A stretch of DNA of 32,027 bases from Bacteriovoracaceae bacterium (lineage in GTDB: Bacteria; Bdellovibrionota; Bacteriovoracia; Bacteriovoracales; Bacteriovoracaceae): assembly GCA_947377285.1 (NCBI GenBank), contig CANCFT010000035.1, positions 1 through 32,027 of the forward strand, in the 5' to 3' direction. The position numbers were made by a program, and so were the translations under genes. Shown piece after piece: positions 7,380 to 16,670 of the stretch. How positions within the stretch are numbered: position 1 is the first letter of the stretch; each line of letters begins with the position of its first letter. Under the pieces are notes generated by a model, which was not told where the DNA came from, made no database searches, and saw nothing but the letters and a program-made list of their open reading frames with translations.

Positions 7380-7910
7380 ATGCTTGAATATTTTAAACGA
7401 AATTCACAAAATCCTGCAAAAATAAAAGAAAAATTTAAAAAATCATTTTTTAGTGATTCAAATCATCATTGGATTGTGGAAGATCGGATTATCAGAAGGA
7501 GTTTTGAAATTTTGCTAGATTCTTTTGATGATGAAAAAATTCAATTTTTTATTAAATATCCAACGTTCTTTATACCCTGCCAGGCACATTTAAGTTGTGC
7601 TATCGGAAGCACAAAAAATCAACATTTAATTTTGGTTTTTCCAGAGTTAATAAAGTTGCTAAAGTCTGCAAGCTCATTTCACGCTGTTGCTATACTTGCA
7701 CATGAAATGGGACATATATATTATCAGCATACTGAACAAAAAATAGATACATTGACTGCTCAGATTGAAGCTGATGATTTTGCTTTTAAACTAGGTTTTG
7801 GAGAAGAATTACAAGAAGTTCTACTTGATTATGTACATTCAATTGATTGTAGGGTCAGGATCTCAAAGTTAACTTCAAAGCTCCTGACCAAAGAATATTC
7901 AAAAGATTAA
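7380..7910 (+). CDS. Small soluble M48-like (minigluzincin-type) zinc metalloprotease
   Basis: 176-residue protein with the zinc motif HEMGH at 108-112 and a downstream Glu ligand in QIEADDFAFKLG (E130, followed by the usual AD). That is the M48/M56 gluzincin pattern. The family's membrane helices are absent, and there is no signal peptide, so the protein looks like a short soluble relative similar to minigluzincins. No Shine-Dalgarno precedes the ATG, which fits leaderless translation from the site at 7348-7373. Its stop codon overlaps that of the convergent metalloprotease gene by 4 bases. Substrate unknown. Cytoplasmic location is inferred from the lack of an export signal. Confidence 0.8.
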   Translation: MLEYFKRNSQNPAKIKEKFKKSFFSDSNHHWIVEDRIIRRSFEILLDSFDDEKIQFFIKYPTFFIPCQAHLSCAIGSTKNQHLILVFPELIKLLKSASSFHAVAILAHEMGHIYYQHTEQKIDTLTAQIEADDFAFKLGFGEELQEVLLDYVHSIDCRVRISKLTSKLLTKEYSKD

Positions 7911-9193
7911 TTCAATCCTTTTTGCTCAAAAACATACTGTAACGTATTTATTCCGGCCCTAATCGATTGGCAGTTTTCACGGCAAGTGTTTACTAATGCC
8001 TTTGTTAATCCATTTGAAATATCTGATGTTTCATCTAATTCAAAATGAGATTTAAAAACTAATTGATCATAATCTGCAATTATTGGCTGTCCTTTCGCTA
8101 GTCTTTTTTTGTTAATAATATCAAACTCGTTTCTACCTTTCCACAAAAGGCTTAAAGTAAAATCAGATGTTGCATTCCATGCTCCTTCTAAATAGGGAGA
8201 ATAAAGTGACTTATTGTTTACATTTTTAAATCGGTTAGTTGAAAAATTATCCATCTTCTCATACATCTTATCTCTTTTTGCAATTACAGAGGCAAAATAA
8301 TCCGCCATCCCTTCAATCACTGGAACTGAATGCACAGTTTTCAAATGATCAGACATCGCAATATGAGCATATTCATGATAAATAATTTCCGGCACCATTG
8401 CTGTTTCAATATAGTAATATTTATCCACAAAAAACTTATCCATATGTTTTGTCACTTCAATTGAACCGTATAGAACAGCTAGGAAACCAAGATTCGTAAT
8501 TGCATTATCCAGTAAGTAACTCTGATTAATTGCCGGAGCTACCAGCATACTCATTCCAGTATAAATCGCATTGTTTGTACTGAAATCTATTAGAGGATCT
8601 TTAATTAGGACTAAACTTTCATGAACTGGATTGCTTCCATCTGATTCAATCAAATTTCGCGTTTGAATCTGCTTCATTGGACTAAACCAAATTTCCTTTC
8701 CCCATTTTTTAGGATTTTTTATGAAACTAGGCTCTTCACCTTCTGGAACAGACCAAGCATTATTAAAATTCTTTTCTAATTCTTCATTTTTAAAATGGCG
8801 AACATTAGAATAGGCGTTTGTGATATCTAATCTCACAACGATTTGAGCAAGACTCGATACATAATCAGATTTTATATTGTTAATCCAATAATTTCGAGCA
8901 ACGGTTAGGTGATAGTATACATTAGCTGCTTTTCCAACTAACTTTGCATTTTTATCATCAAATCGTATTGCTTCGTCAGTTGTTCCATTTACAATTTTAA
9001 AATGTGATCCTTCAAATGTATTACTACAATTTAAATCATCAAGACGTTTACTCACAAGGGAGTAACCTTCTTTACTATCTCTTTCAACAACATCGAAATT
9101 CTTCGGACAAGTTGTATTTTCTGCTTTTGCTACACTTGAGAGGAGCAGCACTCCAAAAATCAACTTATTCAATAAACGTGTTTGGGTTGTCAT
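7907..9193 (-). CDS. Secreted gluzincin-like zinc metalloprotease
   Basis: About 428 residues. I chose the ATG at 9193 because GGAG sits six bases upstream and the protein then starts directly with a signal peptide (MTTQTRLLNKLIFGVLLLSSVAKA); an ATG at 9205 would add four residues without a ribosome site. The zinc site is IIYHEYAHIAMSDH (HEYAH at about 273-277) with the third ligand in EGMADYFA (Glu near 294), so a gluzincin fold is likely. A hydrophobic stretch precedes the active site (YTGMSMLVAPAINQSYLL). Cysteines near 29, 56 and the C-terminal CRENC could form disulfides, which fits a periplasmic or secreted enzyme. Its start overlaps the end of the upstream 563-residue gene by 29 bases. 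The target is unknown. Confidence 0.8.
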   Translation of the reverse strand: MTTQTRLLNKLIFGVLLLSSVAKAENTTCPKNFDVVERDSKEGYSLVSKRLDDLNCSNTFEGSHFKIVNGTTDEAIRFDDKNAKLVGKAANVYYHLTVARNYWINNIKSDYVSSLAQIVVRLDITNAYSNVRHFKNEELEKNFNNAWSVPEGEEPSFIKNPKKWGKEIWFSPMKQIQTRNLIESDGSNPVHESLVLIKDPLIDFSTNNAIYTGMSMLVAPAINQSYLLDNAITNLGFLAVLYGSIEVTKHMDKFFVDKYYYIETAMVPEIIYHEYAHIAMSDHLKTVHSVPVIEGMADYFASVIAKRDKMYEKMDNFSTNRFKNVNNKSLYSPYLEGAWNATSDFTLSLLWKGRNEFDIINKKRLAKGQPIIADYDQLVFKSHFELDETSDISNGLTKALVNTCRENCQSIRAGINTLQYVFEQKGLN

Positions 9194-10856
9194 TTGATGC
9201 TCCATTAATATTTTTACTATCTACAATTCCTTCAACAATACTTAAAGCTAAGGCAGTTGTTACGTTCCACGGTGGTGGCAAGAAAAATGTTCCATAACCT
9301 GCAATTTTAAATGTCATTCTCATCAAGCGTTCTGTTTTGGAAATAGTTGAATTCCAAAGATCATCATACTTAACAACATATTCAATATCATCTAGTGAAA
9401 TATAACCTGTCTCAAGTGAAGCAACGACCAGGTCTTCATAAGATATTTTTACTCTTTGAAAGCTTTTCATCATTTGTAGAGCTACAATATCTTTTCGTAA
9501 TAATCGTCTCGCTAAATTAAACTGACTTTGAGTATCTAATTCAATTTTCTCTACATAGTTCTCTGTCTCACCTGCTTCATTAACTATATTAAATTCTTGA
9601 ACTATATATGGAATACCTGTTTTAGTATCTGGATCGACTCCCATCCTTTGTGATGCTTTTTTCATTGCTTGAGAAAGAAGTATTATTTGGTTTTCATCAT
9701 ATTTCTGATAAAGTATTTTACGTCTAGTTATTTGTGAGAAACGTTTCAACCTTTCACTAGAAAATGAACTTTCATCTTCTAGGTTAATTACATTATAAGT
9801 TCTCTTAAAGGGAATCATTTTATTTTTTGCATTAAAAATAATCTTAATGTAATCATTCAACCAAACATTTCGTTTGCTTAAAGTACTATCAATACCTAGG
9901 AATTTTATTTTATTGTAAGTTTCAAGAGAAATAATATCTTTTGACAATGCCGAAAAAGCTAAATCCTTTAGAATTTTAGATTTAGTTACAATTGAATCCT
10001 TTTCAATACCAACCGAATCTCTCATTTTAATTAATTCGATATATGAACAACTATTAACTTCATCGGGGTAATTTTTAAATGAAGAAAAAAGAACTTTTAA
10101 ATCATAATCCTTTGACTTTAATTCATAGTCTTTAAATATATTTCTAATTGGATTTCGATTTAAGTCTATGCCTAAAAATGCAAAATGATCCTTTGTTAAA
10201 TTTTCTAAGATATCATAAAAGACGTCATCAATAATATTATTAACTCTTAACATTTTAAAGACATCTACAACTTCATCTAGAGAAGTCGCAATTTTGTTTT
10301 TTGCCAAATCCATCAACAGCTGATCAATATATCTTGCTTCACAGTGTGCATCTTTATTGTTTAAAAAAGATAATAGATTTCCATTAAAAACTTTTTGAAT
10401 TCTTACATTTTCATCTTTACTCAAAAACTTATTTTGAATTCTCAATTTCTCATCATTATCAAATGAAGAAATTAAAACCTCTTTATCATTTGAAAACTTT
10501 GATAAATCTGAAAGACTGTATCCTTCAGCAATTGGAACTATTACCACTTTTTCAACTTTAGGTGGTGCTACAGCTTCAACGATTGCATTTATAATTGGCG
10601 TAGAAGTAACTTCATTAGTAAAAAGTAAATTTAATGAGGGGTTCTCTTCTACCACATCTTTAATTTTTTCAACTGGAATTTCAACTTGCTTCGTTTCACT
10701 GATGACTGATAATTTAGTTTCACCTCGATTGAGGACAACTGTTTGCCTAGTTATTGTCTTAATATTTGTATTTTTAGCTGAATGTTTTTTAACTTTTGCG
10801 TTTGCTACGCTAATCATCAACAAACAAATAATTAATAGCATATTCCATTTTTTCAT
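9165..10856 (-). CDS. Large secreted protein of unknown function
   Basis: 563 residues with a clear signal peptide (MKKWNMLLIICLLMISVANA). The mature protein starts with a basic stretch (KVKKHSAKN), then a low-complexity linker to about residue 115, then a mostly helical region of about 390 residues rich in Leu, Asp, Asn and Lys. Near residue 525 there is a hydrophobic segment (AGYGTFFLPPPWNVTTALAL) that could touch the membrane. No catalytic motif or known domain is evident. It is co-oriented with, and overlaps, the secreted metalloprotease downstream. The pair may function together, for example as a substrate, chaperone or anchor for the protease, but that is only context. Confidence 0.75.
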   Translation of the reverse strand: MKKWNMLLIICLLMISVANAKVKKHSAKNTNIKTITRQTVVLNRGETKLSVISETKQVEIPVEKIKDVVEENPSLNLLFTNEVTSTPIINAIVEAVAPPKVEKVVIVPIAEGYSLSDLSKFSNDKEVLISSFDNDEKLRIQNKFLSKDENVRIQKVFNGNLLSFLNNKDAHCEARYIDQLLMDLAKNKIATSLDEVVDVFKMLRVNNIIDDVFYDILENLTKDHFAFLGIDLNRNPIRNIFKDYELKSKDYDLKVLFSSFKNYPDEVNSCSYIELIKMRDSVGIEKDSIVTKSKILKDLAFSALSKDIISLETYNKIKFLGIDSTLSKRNVWLNDYIKIIFNAKNKMIPFKRTYNVINLEDESSFSSERLKRFSQITRRKILYQKYDENQIILLSQAMKKASQRMGVDPDTKTGIPYIVQEFNIVNEAGETENYVEKIELDTQSQFNLARRLLRKDIVALQMMKSFQRVKISYEDLVVASLETGYISLDDIEYVVKYDDLWNSTISKTERLMRMTFKIAGYGTFFLPPPWNVTTALALSIVEGIVDSKNINGASNDNPNTFIE

Positions 10857-10940
10857 AATAATTCTCTCAGAGTATTTTTATGATTATTAAGCAAGAATAT
10901 CGCCAAATAAATGTCTTACATAATGGATAGTTAGGCAGTT

Positions 10941-10958
10941 AAAGATTGTTTAATCTTT
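10941..10958. repeat. Short inverted repeat upstream of the 563-residue gene
   Basis: AAAGATT and AATCTTT flank a 4-base loop, a perfect 7-bp inverted repeat. On the reverse strand it sits next to a TATAAA box (10956-10961) about 100 bases upstream of the secreted-protein ATG at 10856, so it could be an operator. The rest of 10857-11060 holds no gene I can support. Confidence 0.25.
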
Positions 10959-11060
10959 ATACACTGTAAATATTTTAGACATTCAACTTAAACAACTTAA
11001 ACAGATGAACAATGTACTTACCAAGCAATTTTGTCCTTTTATAATTTTAAAAAGGTAAAA

Positions 11061-11090
11061 AAAAAGCCCAGATAATAATCTGGGCTTTTT
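11061..11090 (-). terminator. Intrinsic terminator of the collagen-like gene
   Basis: A perfect 13-bp stem (AAAAAGCCCAGAT / ATCTGGGCTTTTT) with loop AATA. On the reverse strand the GC-rich core is followed by a run of ten or more T, so it terminates the collagen-like transcript 50 bases after its stop. The plus-strand side also has a T run, so it may work both ways. It is the only convincing intrinsic terminator in the window. Confidence 0.88.
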
Positions 11091-11140
11091 GATAAATTAT
11101 AATCCTAATACTTGTACATGGAGAGTATTATAAAAGAATA

Positions 11141-12568
11141 TTATTTTACTTTATAACCTGGTTGACCTGGTAAACAATCTTTACCATTTGATCCACCAGA
11201 ACCATTATCGCCCTTATCTCCCTTATCACCTTTCGAACCATCTTTACCGTTCTTACCATCAGTACCTTTAGCACCATCTTTTCCATTCGATCCATCTTTA
11301 CCATTCGAACCGTCTGAACCTTTATCTCCCTTATCACCTTTCGAACCATCTTTACCGTTCGATCCATCTTTACCATTTGAACCGTCTGAACCTTTATCTC
11401 CCTTATCACCTTTCGAACCATCTTTACCTTTCGAACCATCTTTACCGTTCGATCCGTCTTTACCGTTCGATCCGTCTGAACCTTTATCTCCCTTATCACC
11501 TTTCGAACCATCTTTACCGTTTGATCCGTCTTTTCCATTTGAACCGTCTGAACCTTTATCTCCCTTATCACCTTTCGAACCATCTTTACCGTTCGATCCG
11601 TCTTTACCATTTGAACCGTCTGAACCTTTATCTCCCTTATCACCTTTCGAACCATCTTTACCGTTCGATCCGTCTTTACCGTTCGATCCGTCTTTTCCAT
11701 TCGATCCATCTTTTCCGTTCGATCCGTCTGAACCTTTATCTCCTTTCAATCCATCTTTACCGTCTTTTCCGTCTTTTCCGTCTTTACCATTAGCTCCAGT
11801 TTCACCTTTCGCTCCTTGCTCACCACGGTCACCTTTATCTCCCTTATCCCCTTTTAAACCAGTCTCACCACGGTCACCTTTATCTCCCTTATCCCCTTTA
11901 TCACCTTTTTGGCCTTGAATCCCCTGGATCCCTTGAGCGCCAACAGTTCCAGCAGCTCCGGTAGCACCAGTTGCTCCTGTATCACCTTTAGTTTTTGCTC
12001 CATCAATTCCAGAAGCAATTTTACAATCGATATATCTCTTAACAAGCATTACAGTAACGGCCGCTACAATTGCTGCTCCTACGATCATTGCTATTTTTTT
12101 ATAGTTAACACCAACACCTGAACCAAAAGCTGCACCAGTTGCGTTTGAGTCACTCATTAAGTTTACTGCAGCTTGAGTGATTTTTTGGCTAGAAGCATTT
12201 TGAATCTTAAGAGATTCCATCATCTTTCTATATTCAGCTTTTTTAGCTGTACTAATAATTCTACTTTCCATTACTGATTGTATTTCTTGCTCAGTAACAC
12301 CAGAAGAAATTAGGTCTTGTAAATTTTCATTTAATCTAAGGTCTGCATCTTTCTTAGTATAGGCATTCGAGCCATCCCAGCCATCCATTTCATATTGGTA
12401 TTGGTTAAATACACTTTCCACTTGAGAAAAGTTTTTAAGTTCATTGATTTTTGAAACATTTTTACTTGTTGCAACTGTTGATTGATTAATAGCTGCATGA
12501 GTAGTTGTCACCGTTAAAGTTGTGATGAGTAAAGCACTGATAGCTGATTTGTAAAACTTAACAGACAT
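11141..12568 (-). CDS. Membrane-anchored collagen-like Gly-X-Y repeat protein
   Basis: 475 residues. I chose the ATG at 12568 because it follows AAGGAG at 5-base spacing and opens with a signal peptide (MSVKFYKSAISALLITTLTV); an upstream ATG at 12595 is less likely. Residues about 30-155 form a helical N-terminal domain. A hydrophobic membrane segment (IAMIVGAAIVAAVTVMLV) lies near 158-179. From about 190 to 470 the protein is an uninterrupted Gly-X-Y collagen-like region, rich in GDKGDKG, GSNGKDG and GSKGDKG. The tail GKDCLPGQPGYKVK has a Cys that might crosslink trimers. The likely form is a trimeric rod projecting from the membrane, possibly an adhesin or spacer; that role is inferred. A promoter-like TTAACA-N16-TATAAA lies upstream and a terminator downstream, so it is monocistronic. 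Confidence 0.88.
   Translation of the reverse strand: MSVKFYKSAISALLITTLTVTTTHAAINQSTVATSKNVSKINELKNFSQVESVFNQYQYEMDGWDGSNAYTKKDADLRLNENLQDLISSGVTEQEIQSVMESRIISTAKKAEYRKMMESLKIQNASSQKITQAAVNLMSDSNATGAAFGSGVGVNYKKIAMIVGAAIVAAVTVMLVKRYIDCKIASGIDGAKTKGDTGATGATGAAGTVGAQGIQGIQGQKGDKGDKGDKGDRGETGLKGDKGDKGDRGEQGAKGETGANGKDGKDGKDGKDGLKGDKGSDGSNGKDGSNGKDGSNGKDGSNGKDGSKGDKGDKGSDGSNGKDGSNGKDGSKGDKGDKGSDGSNGKDGSNGKDGSKGDKGDKGSDGSNGKDGSNGKDGSKGKDGSKGDKGDKGSDGSNGKDGSNGKDGSKGDKGDKGSDGSNGKDGSNGKDGAKGTDGKNGKDGSKGDKGDKGDNGSGGSNGKDCLPGQPGYKVK
11217..11760 (-). repeat. In-frame 18-bp-based tandem repeats in the collagen-like gene
   Basis: The block containing TCTCCCTTATCACC recurs at 11217, 11325, 11397, 11487, 11559 and 11631, with a decayed copy at 11739. 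The spacings are 108, 72, 90, 72, 72 and 108 bases, all multiples of 18 (six residues, GSNGKD or a variant). Copies are nearly identical, so they can expand or contract without breaking frame. Confidence 0.9.
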
Positions 12569-12664
12569 AAATTCTCCTTTGAATATTAAAATCAAACACT
12601 TTGTTAAAATTGAGCTTGAAGAAGATTAACACGTGATAAATTGATTTAGACATTCAGTGTAAAA

Positions 12665-12692
12665 TTTATAGTGACCTATTCTGAGTTGTTAA
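12665..12692 (-). promoter_or_regulatory. Candidate sigma-70 promoter for the collagen-like gene
   Basis: On the reverse strand TTAACA (12687-12692) and TATAAA (12665-12670) are 16 bases apart. They would start transcription about 90 bases before the ATG at 12568. The same 166-base divergent spacer must also drive the gene at 12735, for which no clear promoter was found. Confidence 0.4.
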
Positions 12693-12734
12693 GTCTTTGA
12701 TATGGAATGAATTGAGACAATCAATAGGGGCCAT

Positions 12735-13949
12735 ATGAAAAAAATATTTTTACTAATAAGTCTATTTCTCTTAAGTAATAATTTACTAGCTGGTTTTATT
12801 GCATCGAATGTTCAAAAAATTAACCCAAATTACCCAACCCATATTCTCATAGCTGGATATCCTGAGAACTTAGGTGAAATGTTTGTTTATTCGCTCATCA
12901 CAAAAGCTAATATCTACTTAGAGAAATCATCTGTTGAACAAGTCATTATTATTGGACGAGGAGATGACGAGCAAATTATAAAAAAAAGTGGATTCAAAAT
13001 ACTTTCGAGCAAATCAGGATTATTAAAACCTGAATTAATAAAAACGGCGATTAAAGATGTAAAAAAAATAAGTTCAATTGATATTTTTGCTCATTCAAAT
13101 GCGCTCTCAGGTGCCTCCCTCGATTCAAACTCTTGGGTCTACCAACTGTTAAATGAAAAAGACGATCTTTGGGATGATGTTGCAAAAAAAGTAAATAATA
13201 GTTCATTTATTTTTATACATGGATGCAATGCTGGAATAAAGTTAGCTCCCAACTTAGCTCGTAAATTAAAAATCGCAGTATGGGCCGCTCTTACCTCTAC
13301 AGACTTTCAATATCTCTATGGCAATGAAAATGAAAATGAAAAATTTTGGTCATTTGATTATAACGCCAATATAAATAAAAAAAGCTCAACGAATAATTTA
13401 AGTTTTACAACTCCTAAAAGTTGTTCAAAAAACTGCACGAGAATGAAGCCAGACAATTCTTCTTATAAAGGACATTGGGGAAATTGGAGTGCAGGGGGAT
13501 ACCCGGCCTATAAATTATTTTGTGGATCCAATACGAATGTTACTTGTGAACTCGGAGCACTTGAAGCTCTCTACTCTTTTCCTTCAACTCATCAGTACTT
13601 AGTCAATAAATCAAATCTCAATAATTTCAAAAAACAACTTATAGACTTCATGTGTCCTTTTGCTTATGACGTAAAAAAGCAAAATATTTGTCAAATGAAT
13701 TTAGAAAATTCACTTGAATCAACTATTCCTTCTCCCTACTCTCCATTCAAAGGAAAAACTTTAGTCTGTGACCGCATTCAGTGTAAGGCACATTTTAACT
13801 GCTCATCGTTAAATGCTGCTTTTAATCCAGGGAATTGCTCACTAGAAACTGAATCAGAAACAGACGAGGACTCATTTACTTTCACCGAAGAATATAAATA
13901 CCTAATTGAAATTTATAAAAAAAATAATAACAATGAAATAAATAATTAA
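12735..13949 (+). CDS. Secreted Cys-rich protein with caspase-like (clan CD) His/Cys arrangement
   Basis: 404 residues with a signal peptide (MKKIFLLISLFLLSNNLLA). Residues about 35-195 have an alternating alpha/beta pattern in which one strand ends in IDIFAHSNALSG (H120) and the next long strand ends in FIFIHGCNAG (C164), followed by a helix and the strand IAVWAALTS. A His after one strand and HGCxxG after the next is the layout of clan CD (caspase/gingipain/DUF4347-like) domains. The C-terminal half has ten further cysteines (230, 234, 263, 271, 307, 319, 345, 350, 356, 368), so it is probably disulfide-bonded outside the cytoplasm, and it ends in an acidic, Asn-rich tail. It is divergent from the collagen-like gene. 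Protease activity is inferred and not certain. Confidence 0.7.
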   Translation: MKKIFLLISLFLLSNNLLAGFIASNVQKINPNYPTHILIAGYPENLGEMFVYSLITKANIYLEKSSVEQVIIIGRGDDEQIIKKSGFKILSSKSGLLKPELIKTAIKDVKKISSIDIFAHSNALSGASLDSNSWVYQLLNEKDDLWDDVAKKVNNSSFIFIHGCNAGIKLAPNLARKLKIAVWAALTSTDFQYLYGNENENEKFWSFDYNANINKKSSTNNLSFTTPKSCSKNCTRMKPDNSSYKGHWGNWSAGGYPAYKLFCGSNTNVTCELGALEALYSFPSTHQYLVNKSNLNNFKKQLIDFMCPFAYDVKKQNICQMNLENSLESTIPSPYSPFKGKTLVCDRIQCKAHFNCSSLNAAFNPGNCSLETESETDEDSFTFTEEYKYLIEIYKKNNNNEINN

Positions 13950-13953
13950 TTTT

Positions 13954-14631
13954 TTATCTAAGAATTTCTAAAACTGTTAAACAATTTTGAGATGAAATTA
14001 AAAATCGACCTTTAAATTGAAATCGCTTTTCAGGACCAAAATCTTCAGAGATCTGAGTGATTAAATCAATGGTAAACTCACCTTTTCCGCAGTCAATTTC
14101 TCTAAGAGCTGCTGATTCGAACCCAAAGAATTTTTTAACAATTGGATAAAGTGCTTTATAAAGGGACTCTTTGGCAGAAAAAATAATTGTAAGCAACTCC
14201 TCTTGATTTAAAGATTGGTGAACCATAAGATCCTGACTATTTGTTATATACCGAGTTAGCTCTGGTCTTGCTCGTCCTACAACTTCAAAATCAATTCCTA
14301 CGCCAATTAAATTCTTTGAATCAGAGACGACAGCACCCACTAAAAATTGATTATGTGAAATACTTCCCAAAATATCAGGAGGCCAATTGGGAGAACGGTC
14401 TGAATTAACTGGGAGAGAAATTAATTCTAATCCTGTGAGTTGTTCGTATGCTCTCGAAGCACAAAGTCTTCCGAGTAAAAATTCTTTTTTTCGTTCCGGA
14501 TGAAATGTTTCACTATTTTCATAAAAAAAGCGAGTTACTAATTCAACATCCTGATCACTTAAGGACGCACTTTTCTCAATGAAAAAAAAATGTGAATTAT
14601 TAAATAAATCACTCCATTTGGTATTTATAAT
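13954..14631 (-). CDS. Sfp/EntD-type 4'-phosphopantetheinyl transferase, non-canonical start
   Basis: Transfers phosphopantetheine from CoA to a Ser of carrier proteins. The C-terminal part has GVGIDFE and [13 protein letters not shown], the Mg/CoA-binding signature of the family. The first ordinary start codon in frame is the TTG at 14370, which would give only 138 residues and begin inside the conserved GSISH motif. The frame stays open upstream and encodes the expected N-terminal half: [15 protein letters not shown] and [14 protein letters not shown]. No ATG, GTG or TTG occurs there. An ATT at 14631 lies 4 bases after AAGGA and gives 225 residues, the normal EntD size, overlapping the uvrB stop by 7 bases. 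ATA at 14628 is also possible. A miscounted A/T run at 14582-14590 that hides a GTG start is the alternative. Confidence 0.8.
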   Translation of the reverse strand: MINTKWSDLFNNSHFFFIEKSASLSDQDVELVTRFFYENSETFHPERKKEFLLGRLCASRAYEQLTGLELISLPVNSDRSPNWPPDILGSISHNQFLVGAVVSDSKNLIGVGIDFEVVGRARPELTRYITNSQDLMVHQSLNQEELLTIIFSAKESLYKALYPIVKKFFGFESAALREIDCGKGEFTIDLITQISEDFGPEKRFQFKGRFLISSQNCLTVLEILR

Positions 14632-16670
14632 AAAATCCTTAAATCTGTAACAGTCTTAATCTCGTCACGGATTTTAGCCGCATCTTCAAATCGCAAATCT
14701 CGAGAGGCTTCTTTCATTAATTTTTTTAATTCTTCAATTCGTCTATCTAGTGCTTCGGGGCTAAGGTTCGTTGCTTCAACTTTTATCTTTTCTTTTTTTC
14801 CTTTCTTTGAACCTCGAAGTGTTTCAATTACACCACCACTGACACTTTTTAAAATTGTTTTTGGAGTTATTCCATGTTTTTGGTTATGTTCTTCTTGGAT
14901 TTTTCTTCGGCGATTGGTTTCGCTTATAGCTCTTTCCATACTTTTCGTCATTTTATAGGCGTAAAGCAGAACTCTCCCTTCCGAATTTCTCGCGGCCCGA
15001 CCGATCGTTTGAATGAGAGATCTCTCTGACCGCAAAAAACCTTCCTTATCTGCGTCTAATATTCCCACTAAAGAAACTTCTGGAATATCTAGGCCTTCTC
15101 TTAAAAGATTGATTCCAACTAAGACATCAAATTCTCCAAGGCGAAGATCGCGGATAATTTCCATGCGCTCAAGAGTGTCGATATCAGAATGGAGATAACG
15201 AACCTTTATTCCACTAGCACTAAAATATTTCGTTAACTCTTCTGCTAATTTTTTAGTTAAGGTAGTAACCAATACACGTTGACCTTTTTTAATGACGAGC
15301 CTGGCTTCTTTTAAAATATCATCAACTTGCGTTTCTGCTTCACGGACTTCAATGACGGGATCTAGTAATCCCGTTGGACGAATAATTAACTCAACATATT
15401 CACCATTGGTTTTTTCAAGTTCAAAATTTCCAGGGGTGGCCGAAACATACATGGTAAGATCTTGGCGCTCTTCAAATTCATCAAATTTTAGGGGACGGTT
15501 ATCAAGGGCCGAAGGAAGTCTAAAGCCATAATTCACTAAGTTTTCTTTCCGTGCCCGGTCTCCTCTGTACATTCCTCCAGTCTGAGAGACAGTGATATGA
15601 GACTCGTCAATGATCATTAAAAAATCGCGGTCAAAATAATCAATTAAGGTTGGAGGAGGATCACCGGCTTTTGCACCAGTTAAATGACGAGAGTAGTTTT
15701 CAATCCCAGAACAAAACCCTAATTCTTCCATCATTTCTATGTCGTAAAGAGTTCGCTGTTCAATGCGCTGACGCTCCAGCAATTTATCAGCTTTAATAAA
15801 TTCTTGAATCCGTTCACGCAATTCAATTTTTATGGCCTCAAGAGCATCTTTCATTTTTTCCTGGCCCACAACATAATGAGACTTAGGATAAATGGTTTCC
15901 TTTTTTAAACTTTGTAGAACTTTTCCTCTAAGTGGATCGACAATTGAAATAGAGTCAATTTCATCTCCGAAGAATTCTACTCTCACGACATTACTTTCTT
16001 CGTGGGAAGGAAAAACTTCGACAGTATCACCCCTAACCCTAAAGCATCCTCTCGAAAAATCAATATCATTTCGTTCATATTGAATGGCCACTAAGGTTTT
16101 TAAGAAATCATCGCGGTCAAGAGTATCACCTACTGCAATACTAGCTTTCATCGCCGCATATTCATCTTTTGAACCGATCCCGTAAATGCATGAAACAGAA
16201 GCGACGACAATGACATCGTCTCGTTCTATGAGATTTCGGGTAGCACTATGGCGCAATTTTTCTATCTCGTCATTGACGGCAGAATCTTTTTCAATATAAG
16301 TATCGGAACCAGCGACATAGGCTTCTGGTTGATAATAGTCGTAATAAGACACGAAATACTCAACGGCATTATGGGGAAAAAATTCTTTAAATTCTGCATA
16401 GAGCTGAGCGGCCAAGGTTTTATTATGGGCCATGACTAAAGTTTTTTTCCCTAGGGCCTGTATAATATTGGCCATGACAAACGTTTTTCCAGAACCAGTG
16501 ACTCCCAGTAAAGTCTGTTTTGTTTTTTTATCAGTGGTGAAGCCCTCAATCATCTCAGCAATTGCACGCGGCTGATCTCCTGCTGGGGCGAAAGGGTTGA
16601 CCAGTTTAAATATGGATGATGTTTCCCCATGATTTTTTTGGTCTTTTGGAGGAGTTTTTTCTTTCTTCAT
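14625..16670 (-). CDS. uvrB: Excinuclease ABC subunit B (UvrB)
   Basis: 681-residue helicase-like damage-verification subunit of nucleotide excision repair, which receives damaged DNA from UvrA and recruits UvrC. The Walker A motif is GVTGSGKT (about 56-63). The beta-hairpin region reads [17 protein letters not shown], the DEAD-type box is DESH, and the late helicase motifs include [18 protein letters not shown] and QTIGRAARN. The C-terminal UVR domain ([29 protein letters not shown] region) that contacts UvrC is complete. The first about 20 residues are a charged extension relative to E. coli. The start lies 27 bases from the divergent lysA, and no clear ribosome site is seen. The phosphopantetheinyl transferase gene overlaps its end. 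Confidence 0.98.
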   Translation of the reverse strand: MKKEKTPPKDQKNHGETSSIFKLVNPFAPAGDQPRAIAEMIEGFTTDKKTKQTLLGVTGSGKTFVMANIIQALGKKTLVMAHNKTLAAQLYAEFKEFFPHNAVEYFVSYYDYYQPEAYVAGSDTYIEKDSAVNDEIEKLRHSATRNLIERDDVIVVASVSCIYGIGSKDEYAAMKASIAVGDTLDRDDFLKTLVAIQYERNDIDFSRGCFRVRGDTVEVFPSHEESNVVRVEFFGDEIDSISIVDPLRGKVLQSLKKETIYPKSHYVVGQEKMKDALEAIKIELRERIQEFIKADKLLERQRIEQRTLYDIEMMEELGFCSGIENYSRHLTGAKAGDPPPTLIDYFDRDFLMIIDESHITVSQTGGMYRGDRARKENLVNYGFRLPSALDNRPLKFDEFEERQDLTMYVSATPGNFELEKTNGEYVELIIRPTGLLDPVIEVREAETQVDDILKEARLVIKKGQRVLVTTLTKKLAEELTKYFSASGIKVRYLHSDIDTLERMEIIRDLRLGEFDVLVGINLLREGLDIPEVSLVGILDADKEGFLRSERSLIQTIGRAARNSEGRVLLYAYKMTKSMERAISETNRRRKIQEEHNQKHGITPKTILKSVSGGVIETLRGSKKGKKEKIKVEATNLSPEALDRRIEELKKLMKEASRDLRFEDAAKIRDEIKTVTDLRILL

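Noticed and set aside
11217..11760. CRISPR-like regularly spaced repeats
   Set aside because: The repeats are in frame inside a signal-peptide collagen-like gene, the intervening sequence is itself repetitive, and no cas gene is near.
11146..11793. Long repetitive open frames on both strands within the collagen-like gene
   Set aside because: They are frame shadows of the Gly-X-Y repeat; the repeat unit length is a multiple of 3, so alternative frames stay open. They have no ribosome site or sensible composition.
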